DNA from: S5-327 sp965200975 | GTDB lineage: Bacteria; Chloroflexota; Dehalococcoidia; Lucifugimonadales; Australimonadaceae | Assembly: GCA_965200975.1 (NCBI GenBank) | Contig: OZ241740.1 | Coordinates: 620,001 to 684,000 of the forward strand | Length of the DNA stretch: 64,000 bases | Direction: 5' to 3' | Shown here: positions 52,692-61,843 of the stretch, piece after piece | Layout of the letters: every line of letters begins with the position of its first letter | How positions within the stretch are numbered: position 1 is the first letter of the stretch | Program-made: the position numbers and the translations under genes | The notes under the pieces: model-generated | Seen by the model: only the letters and a program-made list of their open reading frames with translations | Told to the model about the DNA's origin: nothing | The model's database searches: none

Positions 52692-52729
52692 AGAGGGGCG
52701 ACCCGGGGAACGCCGGGCCGCCCCTCTTT
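52692..52729 (+). terminator. Terminator after tctC copy 3
   Basis: AGAGGGGCG, with A and CCCGG, pairs with CCGGGC and CGCCCCTCT (52692-52706 with 52712-52726), giving a 14-bp stem with one mismatch and a 5-nt loop, then TTG. Confidence 0.8.
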
Positions 52730-52868
52730 GGCGTAGAATCGGCCCGGCTACCACTGGACTCCGTCCCCTCGCCATCGGGGAGAAGCCGCTCCAGGGGCGG
52801 CGGAGGCTCTCCGCAAGCGGGAGCGCAACAGCGAAAGAGCCGGAACGTGGCGCAATAGCGCCGGGAGA

Positions 52869-55436
52869 TTGGACTTGGAAGGCGATTTCCTTACCGAGAT
52901 AGGGCAAGGCATTGCGTACCTGGGCGAGCCCATCTACTGGATCGCCGTTCTCGCGGCTGTGTTCGTCGCGGCCGTCTCAGGCATCATCCCCGGCGTTGGC
53001 GGCGTCATCATTATGGCGCTCTCCATCCCCTTCATCGTCGACGTATTCCGCGGCGAGCAGCGCGCGATAGGACTCGTTGCCCTGGCCACGATGACGGGCG
53101 TGAACAACACGCTCGACTCAATCCCGGCAGTGCTTCTCGGCCTCCCCGGAGGCGCCACGCAGGTCACCTTCCTTGAAGGGCACCAGCTCGCCAGGCAGGG
53201 CAGGGCCGCCCACACCCTTGGCGCGATCTACGCAGTCTCTGCTCTCGGCGGGCTGGTCGGCGCCATCGTGCTCGCTGCGCTCGTTCCCATCATCAAGCCC
53301 GTCATCCTCTTGTTCGGATTCCCGGAGATTGCCGCAATGGCCTTCTTCGGCATCGCTATGGTGTCGGCCCTGAGCGCCGGCGCAATGGTGAAAGGCCTGA
53401 TGGCCGGCGCCCTCGGCGTCGTCTTCGGCACCGTCGGCATCAACGCCATTACGGGCGATGTGCGGTTCGTCTTCCAGCAGCCTCAACTCTGGGGAGGGCT
53501 GCCCATCATCGCGGTGACGCTCGGCTTCTTCGCGCTGCCGGAGCTCATCGACCTCACCATCGCTCGCCGTCCGGTGGCGCCGCCCGACGCTGTCATCAGC
53601 ACCCGCGAAGTGATGCGCGGCGCGCGCGACGGCCTCAAACGCTGGCCAATTATGATTCGCCAGTCTGTTTTTGGCGTCATCCTTGGCGCCATCCCGGGCG
53701 TCGGCGCCGCCGTTATTGACTGGCTTTCCTACGCCTTCGGCATCTTCTGGTCGCGCGACAAGAGCCAGTTCGGCAAGGGTTCGCTCGACGGCGTGCTGTT
53801 CGCAGAGTCGGCGCAGAACTCGAAGGAGGCCGGACAGGCGATCCCCACGCTCTCCCTCGGAGTCCCCGGCGGCCTGGCGTGGGCGTTCGTGCTCGTCGCA
53901 ATGATCGCGATGGACCTCACCCCCGGCCCGCGCCTGCTTGGCGACCAGGCCGACGTGGTGATTCTGCTGGTGCTGACCCTCGCCATCGGCAACTTCATCA
54001 TCACGATGCTCGGCATCGCCGCAACGGGGCAATTCGTCAAGTTGACGCGCATCCCCTACCCGGTGATCGCCGGCGTAGTGATGCCTGTCGTGATCCTCGG
54101 CGGCGTCATCACAATGACGAGCTGGCTGGCGATCCCAATCGTCCTCGTTTTTGCGGGCATCGGCCTCATTATGAAGCTCTTCCAGTGGCCGCGGCCCCCG
54201 CTGCTGCTTGGCGTCATTCTCGGCCCCATCATCGAGAAGAACTTCCTGTCGGCCCTTAGCGTAGTGCCGGCTGTGTCGGTCCCCGGTCTTGGCGAGAGCG
54301 CGGTGCTGGGCATCTTCGCCCGGCCGCTCACCATTGCGCTGCTCGTCATCGCCGTCGTAACGGCCCTCGTCTTCGCCCGCTCCGCGCAGGGCCAGGCGCG
54401 AATTACCGCCGTAGCTTCTGCCGCGCCGGACGCGCATCCGCCGGTCGCCGGCGGCTCGGGCACGGAGCCGGCCTCTGTTTCGCTTATGTCGGCCCTCTTC
54501 AGCCTGCGCAACATCCCTCTGCTCCTGATCGCCAGCGGAGCAGCAGCGTTCTTCATCGGCAGCCTCGGTTTCCGGGTGATCGAGTCCTGGCTGTTCGCCC
54601 GGTCTATGGCAGTGCTGATCATCGCCCTGGCGGCCTTGCAGCTGTTCTTCCACTTGCGGGAGCGGACAGGCCGGCAGGTCCAGATAATGGACCTCGGCAT
54701 GCACAGCCTTGTGTTGCCCGGCGCCAAGCAAGCCTCGTTCCTCATCGTCGTCTGCTTCCTGCTCTTCCTGATAGTCACAGGCACGGTTGGGCTGCGATGG
54801 GGCGCGATAGCCTTCGCTGGATATATCCCCTTCACCCTCATGGCGCGCGGAGGCGTGAAAGCGCCGGTTGCTATCGGCGCCGGCGCCGCCGTGGGCGTCG
54901 TCCTTGCTGCGCTCATGGCCACGGGAGGCTTCGCCGCAATCGCCAATATCGTCCTGCCCGGCGATATCGAGACGGTCGGCATTGGCGTAGTGGAGTCGAT
55001 CGTCGCAGCCTCCGCCGTAGCCGTCGCGCTTACGATCGGCCTGATGGTCGACGCACAGGTGACCGCGACGCTTCGAAAACCGTGGCCGGTCATTGTCGTA
55101 TCCGCCACATTCGCGGCAATCGTGCTCATCATGGCGTTCGCGGGCTGGCCCGACGACCGATCGGGCTGGTCGGGAACGATAGCCGGATGGGCGGCGCGCA
55201 TCATTCCGGGCGTAGCCGTGATGCTCCTGCTAATCCCGAAGAAACTGCGCGAGATGGAGGCGCCCGAGCATTTGCACTGGCTCTTCGCCTGGCGCGTCTT
55301 CGCGCCGGTCATCACGATGAGCTTCGTGTTCCTCTTCGAGTTCGTGCTGACCGACAACGTGCTGTTCATCATCTGGCCGGAGGCGGCGCTGGTGGACTGG
55401 CTCGGCGTGAAGGTCTTCACTCCGCTATTCGGGTGA
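52869..55436 (+). CDS. tctA: Tripartite tricarboxylate transporter permease, TctA fused to TctB-like segments (855 residues)
   Basis: Residues 1 to about 500 are TctA with IIPGVGGVIIMALSIPF, FLEGHQLARQGRAAHTLG, IPGVGAAVIDWLSYAFG and GVPGGLAWAFV. A charged linker (about 510-545) leads to a TctB-like domain of about four helices, then two or three further helices before the end VLTDNVLFIIWPEA. This resembles the 668-residue fusion at 20967, with an extra block of about 190 residues. It starts at TTG 52869 (or TTG 52875, better spaced from GGGAG). The upstream TctC genes provide the binding proteins. Confidence 0.88.
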   Translation: MDLEGDFLTEIGQGIAYLGEPIYWIAVLAAVFVAAVSGIIPGVGGVIIMALSIPFIVDVFRGEQRAIGLVALATMTGVNNTLDSIPAVLLGLPGGATQVTFLEGHQLARQGRAAHTLGAIYAVSALGGLVGAIVLAALVPIIKPVILLFGFPEIAAMAFFGIAMVSALSAGAMVKGLMAGALGVVFGTVGINAITGDVRFVFQQPQLWGGLPIIAVTLGFFALPELIDLTIARRPVAPPDAVISTREVMRGARDGLKRWPIMIRQSVFGVILGAIPGVGAAVIDWLSYAFGIFWSRDKSQFGKGSLDGVLFAESAQNSKEAGQAIPTLSLGVPGGLAWAFVLVAMIAMDLTPGPRLLGDQADVVILLVLTLAIGNFIITMLGIAATGQFVKLTRIPYPVIAGVVMPVVILGGVITMTSWLAIPIVLVFAGIGLIMKLFQWPRPPLLLGVILGPIIEKNFLSALSVVPAVSVPGLGESAVLGIFARPLTIALLVIAVVTALVFARSAQGQARITAVASAAPDAHPPVAGGSGTEPASVSLMSALFSLRNIPLLLIASGAAAFFIGSLGFRVIESWLFARSMAVLIIALAALQLFFHLRERTGRQVQIMDLGMHSLVLPGAKQASFLIVVCFLLFLIVTGTVGLRWGAIAFAGYIPFTLMARGGVKAPVAIGAGAAVGVVLAALMATGGFAAIANIVLPGDIETVGIGVVESIVAASAVAVALTIGLMVDAQVTATLRKPWPVIVVSATFAAIVLIMAFAGWPDDRSGWSGTIAGWAARIIPGVAVMLLLIPKKLREMEAPEHLHWLFAWRVFAPVITMSFVFLFEFVLTDNVLFIIWPEAALVDWLGVKVFTPLFG

Positions 55437-55577
55437 GCGCTCCTCCTCTTTAGATAGCGCGGAACACCCCCAAGGCGAAGTCTGCACGAAGCGGTTCCCG
55501 GGCTGGCCATCGGCGCAGTCTGGAGCGGGGGCTATGCTCTCGCTGTGCCGCTCGTGATGCTCGGCGTGCAGCCGGCG

Positions 55578-56612
55578 CTACTCCGCCCCGAAATTCCCGC
55601 GCCAGGCCATCTCGACGCGCTTCATGTTCTGCTCGGAGAGCGGCCCCCTTCCTGAGCAGGCGGCGTTGCTCTCCACCTGCTCCGCGTCCGAAAAGCCGCC
55701 CAGCGCCGTGGTTACGCCGTCGAGCGAGAGCACAAACCGAAGCGCCGCCTCCTCGAGCGTGTGCTCCCCGTCCTGCTCGCCGTCGAGCGCGCGGGAGAGG
55801 AACCGCAGCGCGCGGGCGCTCCGAAGCCCTTCGTCCCCCGCATTCGTGTCGCGGAGGGCGCGGGCGAGGGGATGCGTCGCGCCGGTCTTGACCGCGGAAT
55901 CGGTCAGCAGTCCGCCGGCGAGCGGGCTGTAAATGGACGCGCCTACGCCGTGCGACGCCGCATAGCCGAGGATGCCGCCGTAGTCGGCGTCCACCCGCAT
56001 GCCGTAGGGCTTGCCCGCAGCCGAGGGGTTGAGCAGGTTGACGGAGGCGTTGATGAGGCTGAAGGCGCCGGTGTCGATGAGCATCTTGGCGGCCTGCGTA
56101 TCGCCTCCGCGGGTGATGAAGCCAATGTAGCGGGCCTTGCCGCTCGCCTGGGCCCGTTGCAGTCCATCGAGGGCCCCGCCCGGCCTCAGATAGTCGTCGA
56201 TACTCAGGCGCGTGTACGACCGCCCCGAAAGCTCGGGCTGCGTTAGCAGCGGGCCGTTGTGTATCTGCAGAAAGTCGACGTAGTCCACGCCCAGCCGTTC
56301 GAGGCTCGCGTCGAGCGACCGCTCCACGTGGCCGGCGATGTCGGTCAGGTTCTCGGCGCGGATCTCGACTTTCGTGGTGATGTAGGGGCGCACGCCAAGC
56401 TCTTTCAGCGCACGGCCAAGGTTCGACTCGGAAAGGCCGTCGCCGTAGTCGGGGGCCTGGTCGAAGTAGTTGACGCCGAGCTCCAGAGCGCGGCTGATGG
56501 CGTGCAACTGCTGCTCGTAGGCGCCGCGCACCATCAGGCCGGCGTTGCCGCCTCCGCCGAACCCGATCTCCGAGATGCGTATGTCCGTATTGCCAACCTG
56601 ACGGTACTCCAC
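55578..56612 (-). CDS. Aldo/keto reductase
   Basis: A 344-residue NADPH-dependent oxidoreductase of the AKR barrel fold. It starts RQVGNTDIRISEIGFG, has the catalytic Asp and Tyr in VNYFDQAPDYGDG, the His of LQIHNGPLL, and a Lys (TTKVEIR) in the third strand. The start GTG 56612 follows GGAGAGGAGG. Reduces an aldehyde or ketone; close to sugar/L-galactose-dehydrogenase-like AKRs. Divergent from lutA. Confidence 0.87.
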   Translation of the reverse strand: MEYRQVGNTDIRISEIGFGGGGNAGLMVRGAYEQQLHAISRALELGVNYFDQAPDYGDGLSESNLGRALKELGVRPYITTKVEIRAENLTDIAGHVERSLDASLERLGVDYVDFLQIHNGPLLTQPELSGRSYTRLSIDDYLRPGGALDGLQRAQASGKARYIGFITRGGDTQAAKMLIDTGAFSLINASVNLLNPSAAGKPYGMRVDADYGGILGYAASHGVGASIYSPLAGGLLTDSAVKTGATHPLARALRDTNAGDEGLRSARALRFLSRALDGEQDGEHTLEEAALRFVLSLDGVTTALGGFSDAEQVESNAACSGRGPLSEQNMKRVEMAWRGNFGAE

Positions 56613-56800
56613 GATCGCCTCCTCTCCGGCGAGCGAGCCGCGCCGGCACGGCAAGCCTACCATAGCCACTTCTCTGCGCCGGGCGGCGCGGTTATTTGGG
56701 CGGCGCGGATCGCGCGGGCACTGCGAAAGCGAGACCCCAGACTCCCTTATGAACGCTGGACAGGCGCGCTGGTTGTCATTGCCGCCGCGCGTCTGTTAGT

Positions 56801-57613
56801 GTGGCGAGCGTGGCTCGACGACGCGGCCGCCCCTGGACGGGCTCCGGACGATCACGAAACAGGGCGCGCCCGCGGCCCCAGTTTCGCGCCGCCTTCTGCG
56901 CAACCTGCCTGGTCGACCAGTTCTTCCCTGAGGTCGGAGAGGCGGCGGTGAAGGTGCTCCGGCGCTTGGGCGTCGATGTATCGTTCCCGGAAGACCAAAC
57001 GTGCTGCGGGCAGATCGCCTTCAATGGAGGCTTCCGCGCCGAGGCTGCCGAGGTCGCTCGGCATTTCCTCGACGTTTTCGAGAACGAGGAGCAGGTCGTC
57101 ATCCCCTCAGGCTCCTGCGCAAGCATGGTGAAGGTCTACTACAAAGAGCTGTTCGAGCACGACCCGGACGCCCTCGAGCGCGCCAAGGCCGTCGGCGAGA
57201 AGACGCGCGAGTTGAGCGACTACATCGTCAACGTTGTCGGCACGGCTGACGTAGGGGCTGCGTCCGGAGGGCTTGCGACGTATCACGACGCGTGCCACCT
57301 GCTGCGCGAACTGCGCATCTCCGGCGAACCGCGTCGCCTCATCGAGAGCGTCGCCGGCGTCGAACTGCAGGAGATGCGCAATTCCGACGCGTGCTGCGGC
57401 TTCGGAGGCCTCTTCTCGGTGAAATTCCCCCACATCTCAACCGCGATTCTCGAGGAGAAACTGCAGAGCATCGCCGGCTCCGGAGCCGATACGGTGGTTG
57501 CGAACGACTGCGGCTGTCTGATGCATATCCGCGGCGCAATGGAGCGCCGGGGAATGAACGTCCGCGCCGTCCACATCGCCGAGCTCCTTGCCGAAGGAGA
57601 CTCCGATGGCTGA
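56801..57613 (+). CDS. lutA: Lactate utilisation protein A (Fe-S protein)
   Basis: LutA is one of three subunits that oxidise L-lactate to pyruvate. The paired CCG domains show CCGQIAFNGG and CCGFGGLFSVKFPH, with SCASMV and HDACHLLREL between them, ligands for the Fe-S sites. Length 270 residues from GTG 56801; family homology begins only at ATCLVDQFFPEVG about 34 residues in, so the true start may be a later codon. It overlaps lutB by 8 bp. Confidence 0.9.
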   Translation: MASVARRRGRPWTGSGRSRNRARPRPQFRAAFCATCLVDQFFPEVGEAAVKVLRRLGVDVSFPEDQTCCGQIAFNGGFRAEAAEVARHFLDVFENEEQVVIPSGSCASMVKVYYKELFEHDPDALERAKAVGEKTRELSDYIVNVVGTADVGAASGGLATYHDACHLLRELRISGEPRRLIESVAGVELQEMRNSDACCGFGGLFSVKFPHISTAILEEKLQSIAGSGADTVVANDCGCLMHIRGAMERRGMNVRAVHIAELLAEGDSDG

Positions 57614-59066
57614 AGTCAAGTCCGCCGAGTTCAAGCGGGCGTCGGCGAGCGCCGTCCGCGACGAGAAGCTGCAGCACGCGCTCGACCACGTAATGGGCCA
57701 CTTCGTCGGCGCGCGCGCGTCGATCATCGAGCAGGACTTCGGGAGCGAGAATTGGGAAGCGATGCGCGGACGCGCCGCCGCTATCAAGCAGTCCGTGCTC
57801 GAACACCTCGACTACTACCTCGATATGGTCGACAAGAACGTCCGCCGCAACGGCGGCCACGTCTACTTCGCCGACGACGCGGAGCAGGCCAACCGGATTG
57901 TGCTCGACATCGCGCGGCGCAACGGCGTCAAGACGGTGATCAAGAGCAAGTCGATGGTCTCCGAGGAGATGGGCGTCAACCGCGTGCTCGAACAGGCCGG
58001 CATCGAACCTGTGGAGACCGATCTTGGCGAGTACATCATTCAACTGGCGGGCGAGACTCCGTTCCATATCATCGCTCCCGCAATGCACAAAACCCGGCAA
58101 GAGGTTTCAGACCTCTTCCACGAGTGGCTGAAGACCGCGCCGACGCAAGATATCAAGCGCTTGTGCGAGTACGCGCGCGACGCGCTGCGCGAGAAGTTCG
58201 CCGCGGCGGATATGGGCATTAGCGGCGCAAACTTCGTCGTCGCCGAGACGGGCGCCGTGTGCATCGTCACCAACGAGGGCAACGGACGCATGACGACCTC
58301 GGCCCCCCGCGTGCACGTCGCGCTCGCGGGCATGGAGAAGATTATCCCCGCGCTCGAGGATCTCGCGCTGTTCCTCCGGCTCCTTCCCCGCTCTGCGACG
58401 GGACAGCGCATCACGAGCTACAACACGTTCGTCGGCGGCCCGAGAGCGCAGAGCGACGAGGACGGCCCGGAGGAGTTCCATCTGGTGCTGGTCGACAATG
58501 GCCGGCTGAACCTGCTGAAGGACGAAACGCTGCGGGAGGCGCTGCGCTGTATCCGCTGCGGCGCCTGCCTCAATCACTGCCCCGTCTACCAAAAGATAGG
58601 CGGCCACGCCTACGGCTGGGTCTACTCAGGCCCCATAGGCGCAATCGTTACTCCTCCGATGACCGATATGAAGGTCGCAAGCGATCTGCCCTACGCGTCG
58701 ACGCTGTGCGGCGCGTGCCGCGATGTCTGCCCCGTGAAGATCGATATTCCCAGGCTACTGCTGCACCTGCGCCAGAAGGTCGCTGAAGGCGGCCCCGCTG
58801 AGCGCAGCACAACGTGGATGGAGCGGCTCCTTATGGGGCAGTGGTGCTCGGCGATGAGCAGCCGGAGATCGCTCGAAGGCAAGGCGCGGTGGGGGCGCAT
58901 AGCGCGACGCTTCGCCTCCCGCCGCGGCAGAATCGCCGGAATCGCTCCGGCTCCTATGCTGTCGCAGTGGGCGGCGAGCCGCGAGTTCCCCGCGCCGGCG
59001 GAGCGGTCGTTCGCGCGTCTGTGGCGCGAGCGACTCGCGCGCAGAGACGGTGACGGACGGGAGTAG
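57606..59066 (+). CDS. lutB: Lactate utilisation protein B (iron-sulfur cluster protein)
   Basis: A 486-residue LutB. The DUF162/LUD domain covers about residues 60-300 (GHVYFADDAEQA, TNEGNGRM). Two [4Fe-4S] motifs follow, CIRCGACLNHCP and CGACRDVCPVK. It accepts electrons from lactate oxidation in the LutABC complex. Start ATG 57606 overlaps lutA; lutC follows after 1 bp. Confidence 0.93.
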   Translation: MAEVKSAEFKRASASAVRDEKLQHALDHVMGHFVGARASIIEQDFGSENWEAMRGRAAAIKQSVLEHLDYYLDMVDKNVRRNGGHVYFADDAEQANRIVLDIARRNGVKTVIKSKSMVSEEMGVNRVLEQAGIEPVETDLGEYIIQLAGETPFHIIAPAMHKTRQEVSDLFHEWLKTAPTQDIKRLCEYARDALREKFAAADMGISGANFVVAETGAVCIVTNEGNGRMTTSAPRVHVALAGMEKIIPALEDLALFLRLLPRSATGQRITSYNTFVGGPRAQSDEDGPEEFHLVLVDNGRLNLLKDETLREALRCIRCGACLNHCPVYQKIGGHAYGWVYSGPIGAIVTPPMTDMKVASDLPYASTLCGACRDVCPVKIDIPRLLLHLRQKVAEGGPAERSTTWMERLLMGQWCSAMSSRRSLEGKARWGRIARRFASRRGRIAGIAPAPMLSQWAASREFPAPAERSFARLWRERLARRDGDGRE

Positions 59067-59067
59067 T

Positions 59068-59838
59068 ATGCCTGCCCCCGAAGAGCACCCCAATAAGGCC
59101 GTGTTCCTGCAGCGCGTCCGAAGCGCCCTTGGCCGCAGCGAACCTGTCGCCTATCCCCCCGACCATCCGCCGCTGAGGGCGAACTCGACGCGTCAGGCGG
59201 AGAAGGTGCGCACGGTGCTCGCCCGGAACGAGGCGCGTCGGGAGCAGAGCATCCGGCGGCTCGCCGAAACCGCTGCCGCCGCCTCCTGGAACGTCCATCG
59301 CGCGGGCAGCGCCGCCGAAGCCGCCTCCGCCGTCGCCGGCATTGCCCGCAGCGGCGGACACAAGAGCATCGTCCGTTCCGCGGAAGACGTGTTCACACGG
59401 ATTGATCTCGACTCCGCCCTGCGCGGAGTCGGAGCGTCGGCGACTGTGCTGGCGTCCACCCGGTCGCGCCGCCGCGCCGACCTGAAAGCGATTGCCTTCC
59501 GCGCCGATATGGGAGTGACCGGCGTTGCGTACGCTGTGGCGGAGACGGCGAGCTGCGCGATTATTCCGCGCAAGGGAGTCGCGCGACTGGCGTCGCTCGC
59601 TCCGCCGGTGCTGGCGCTGATCGTCGAGGCTGAACAGGTGATTGAGACCCTCGATGACTTCTTCGCCCTTATGCGGCTCAACGCGCTGCAGAGCAGGGCT
59701 CATGGCCCCAACTACTTCAACTTCATCTCCGGCCCGTCCCGTACTGCGGACATCGAGCAGACGCTGACCATCGGCGTGCACGGCCCCGGCGAAGTCCACA
59801 TGATTATCCTCGGCGGCAAGTCCGGACGGAGCCGCTAG
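59068..59838 (+). CDS. lutC: Lactate utilisation protein C (LUD domain)
   Basis: A 256-residue LutC with the LUD domain: GVTGVAYAVAETASCAI, LPP-like ASLAPPVLALIVEAEQV, and NFISGPSRTADIEQTL near the end, which is a family signature. It completes the lutABC operon. It starts at ATG 59068 after GGGAG, 1 bp downstream of lutB. A LldP-type lactate permease is not next to it, so one of the nearby carboxylate transporters may serve. Confidence 0.92.
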   Translation: MPAPEEHPNKAVFLQRVRSALGRSEPVAYPPDHPPLRANSTRQAEKVRTVLARNEARREQSIRRLAETAAAASWNVHRAGSAAEAASAVAGIARSGGHKSIVRSAEDVFTRIDLDSALRGVGASATVLASTRSRRRADLKAIAFRADMGVTGVAYAVAETASCAIIPRKGVARLASLAPPVLALIVEAEQVIETLDDFFALMRLNALQSRAHGPNYFNFISGPSRTADIEQTLTIGVHGPGEVHMIILGGKSGRSR

Positions 59839-59894
59839 GGCGGTTACGCGCGCCCGCGCCGGGAAGACGAACAGCGTAGAGAAGGAGGCCCCGC

Positions 59895-60644
59895 GTGCGC
59901 TTGGAAGGGAAAGTCATCATCGTTACAGGCGCGGCGCGGCACCTTGGCCAGGCCTATGCCGTCCGGCTCGCGCAAGAAGGCGCGAAACTCACAATTGCCG
60001 ACGTGCTCGACTGCGCGGAGACGGCGGCGCTCTGCGAGGCGGAAGGCGCGGAAGCGCTGCCGCTTCAGGTCGATGTGACGAGCGCGGCCGAAACAGAGGC
60101 AATGGCGAGGCGGACGTTCGAGCGGTTCGGGCGCATTGACGGCCTGCTGAATAATGCAGGGCTAATGCGCAACATCACCGGCCCGTCGCTGATGGACGTC
60201 GATCCCGACTGGTGGGACAAGGTGTTTGGCGTCAACGCCCGGGGGACGTTCCTGTGCACGCGCGCGGTGTTTCCCTATATGCGCGAGCAGCGCAGCGGCA
60301 AGATTCTGAACGTCGGCTCTACGACGATGCTCCGCACGTCCAACAACGTGAACGACAGCAACCCTCACTATGTCGCGTCGAAAGGGGCGGTCATGGCGTT
60401 CACCCGCGCAGTCTGTCGGGAGCTTGGCGAGTTCAATATCTGCGTCAACACGCTGGCCCCGGGCGGCACCGATCAGGATCCGTCCCTTGCCGGCGCGGAC
60501 GCCACGCCCGAGGATGCCCGCGCGTTTGGCCGGCGCGGAGTGCCGTCGGACCTTACGGGCACAGTTGCGTTTCTCTTTTCCGACGACGCCAGCTTCATCA
60601 CGGGGCAGCTAATCGCCGTCAACGGCGGCAAGGAAGTGTCGTAG
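59895..60644 (+). CDS. Short-chain dehydrogenase/reductase
   Basis: A 249-residue SDR from GTG 59895 (GAAGGAGG upstream). It has the cofactor loop VTGAARHLGQAYA, NNAGLM, the catalytic Ser in NVGSTTM and HYVASKGAV with Tyr and Lys. A short insertion between Ser and Tyr (RTSNNVNDSNPH) makes this spacing four residues longer than usual. The tail FITGQLIAVNGGKEVS is typical. It lies 56 bp after lutC and may share its transcript. Substrate unknown. Confidence 0.9.
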   Translation: MRLEGKVIIVTGAARHLGQAYAVRLAQEGAKLTIADVLDCAETAALCEAEGAEALPLQVDVTSAAETEAMARRTFERFGRIDGLLNNAGLMRNITGPSLMDVDPDWWDKVFGVNARGTFLCTRAVFPYMREQRSGKILNVGSTTMLRTSNNVNDSNPHYVASKGAVMAFTRAVCRELGEFNICVNTLAPGGTDQDPSLAGADATPEDARAFGRRGVPSDLTGTVAFLFSDDASFITGQLIAVNGGKEVS

Positions 60645-60682
60645 CGGAGACCCGTTCGGGGTGGAGATGGCGCTGTCTGGCG

Positions 60683-60976
60683 CTACTCGCTCTCGAAGAC
60701 GGCTTCCGCCTTGAAGGTGCGGCGGGCGTCGGCTATGGCCTCGGCGGCGGAGTTGTGGCCTGGCGTCTTCCCGCTCGCCATGAGCTCCTCCTCCTCTCCG
60801 TTGCGGAGGTGGGCTTGCCAGCGCCAGGGGCCGTAGTCTTCCTTAATGAGGCTGATGAACAGCTTGGGGCTCTTGGAAGCGAAGAGGAGGCGGCGCAAGT
60901 AGACGAGCAGCACGCCGAATACTATCGCGACGATGTAGGTAATGATGACTCCGGGCGCGAAACTCCATTCACCCAT
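60683..60976 (-). CDS. Single-pass membrane protein, unknown
   Basis: A 97-residue protein with one transmembrane helix near the N-terminus (VIITYIVAIVFGVLLVYL), a basic stop-transfer RRLLF, and a soluble C-terminal domain (EDYGPWRWQAHLRNG, HNSAAEAIADARRTF). It lies 41 bp downstream of gmk on the same strand, perhaps co-transcribed. No family recognised. Confidence 0.6.
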   Translation of the reverse strand: MGEWSFAPGVIITYIVAIVFGVLLVYLRRLLFASKSPKLFISLIKEDYGPWRWQAHLRNGEEEELMASGKTPGHNSAAEAIADARRTFKAEAVFESE

Positions 60977-61017
60977 ACTTGGCTCTCCTCACAGTCGTTG
61001 GCGTCCTTGGCGTTGGC

Positions 61018-61617
61018 CTAGATATTTACAGTGCGTGGGGGCGTGCGACGACGCTCTTCTTCGACGGCGTCAAGGATGGATTGTACTGTTTCATCGAGCG
61101 CGTCGGTGTTGTTTACGATGACAATATCGAACAATCCTGCGGCGTCCATTTCACGCTCGGCAGTGCGGATACGGATTCGTAGCTGCTCCGGAGATTCGGT
61201 CTTCCGCGCCCGGAGACGCCGTTCCAGCTCGTCCATCGACGGCGGCGCGATGAAAAGCAGCAGCGCGCCGGGAGCGATGCCGCGAATAGTAGCGGCGCCC
61301 TGCACGTCAACCTTCACAAAGGCGTCGCGGCCCTCCGCAAGCGCCTGCCGGATCTGCTCCTTCGGCACGCCGTAACGATTGCCGTACACCTCGGCATGCT
61401 CGAGAAACTCGTCGCGCTCGAGGAGCCTCGCGAACTCCTCGTGGGTCAGGAAGAGGTAGTCGACCCCGTCGGTTTCGCCTTGCCGCATAGGCCGCGTCGT
61501 AGCGGTCACAGCGAAGAAGAGGTCCGCCCGCAGCTCGCGGAGACGGGCGAGCACCGCGTCTTTGCCGACGCCCGAAGGGCCGGAGACGACGACGAGAAGA
61601 GGGCTAGGGTTGGTCAA
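61018..61617 (-). CDS. gmk: Guanylate kinase
   Basis: Gmk phosphorylates GMP to GDP with ATP. The 199-residue protein has the P-loop SGPSGVGKD, the guanylate-binding TTRPMRQGETDGVDYLF and the EYGNRYGVP-like motif (HAEVYGNRYGVPK). The P-loop Asp replacing the usual Ser/Thr after Lys is as seen in other Gmk proteins of related bacteria. Start ATG 61617. It is followed by a small membrane protein gene. Confidence 0.95.
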   Translation of the reverse strand: MTNPSPLLVVVSGPSGVGKDAVLARLRELRADLFFAVTATTRPMRQGETDGVDYLFLTHEEFARLLERDEFLEHAEVYGNRYGVPKEQIRQALAEGRDAFVKVDVQGAATIRGIAPGALLLFIAPPSMDELERRLRARKTESPEQLRIRIRTAEREMDAAGLFDIVIVNNTDALDETVQSILDAVEEERRRTPPRTVNI

Positions 61618-61843
61618 GCGGCGCTCTGCCCTGCAAGGGTTTCAGGGGAGTATTGGCGGGGATTGTAGCATTACGAGGCCGCCCTTCCGCGCTCTGTGCG
61701 CGTCCTCAGGACGCTGGAGCAGTACTTCCGGCTACGTTCGGCTACTTTCGGCGGGAAGGAGGGCGGCTCCGGCTGCCGGCGTATAATCGGGGCTGACTCT
61801 TCGACAGTCGGCCTCGCCATTCCGTTATGAGAGGGGACACCCC

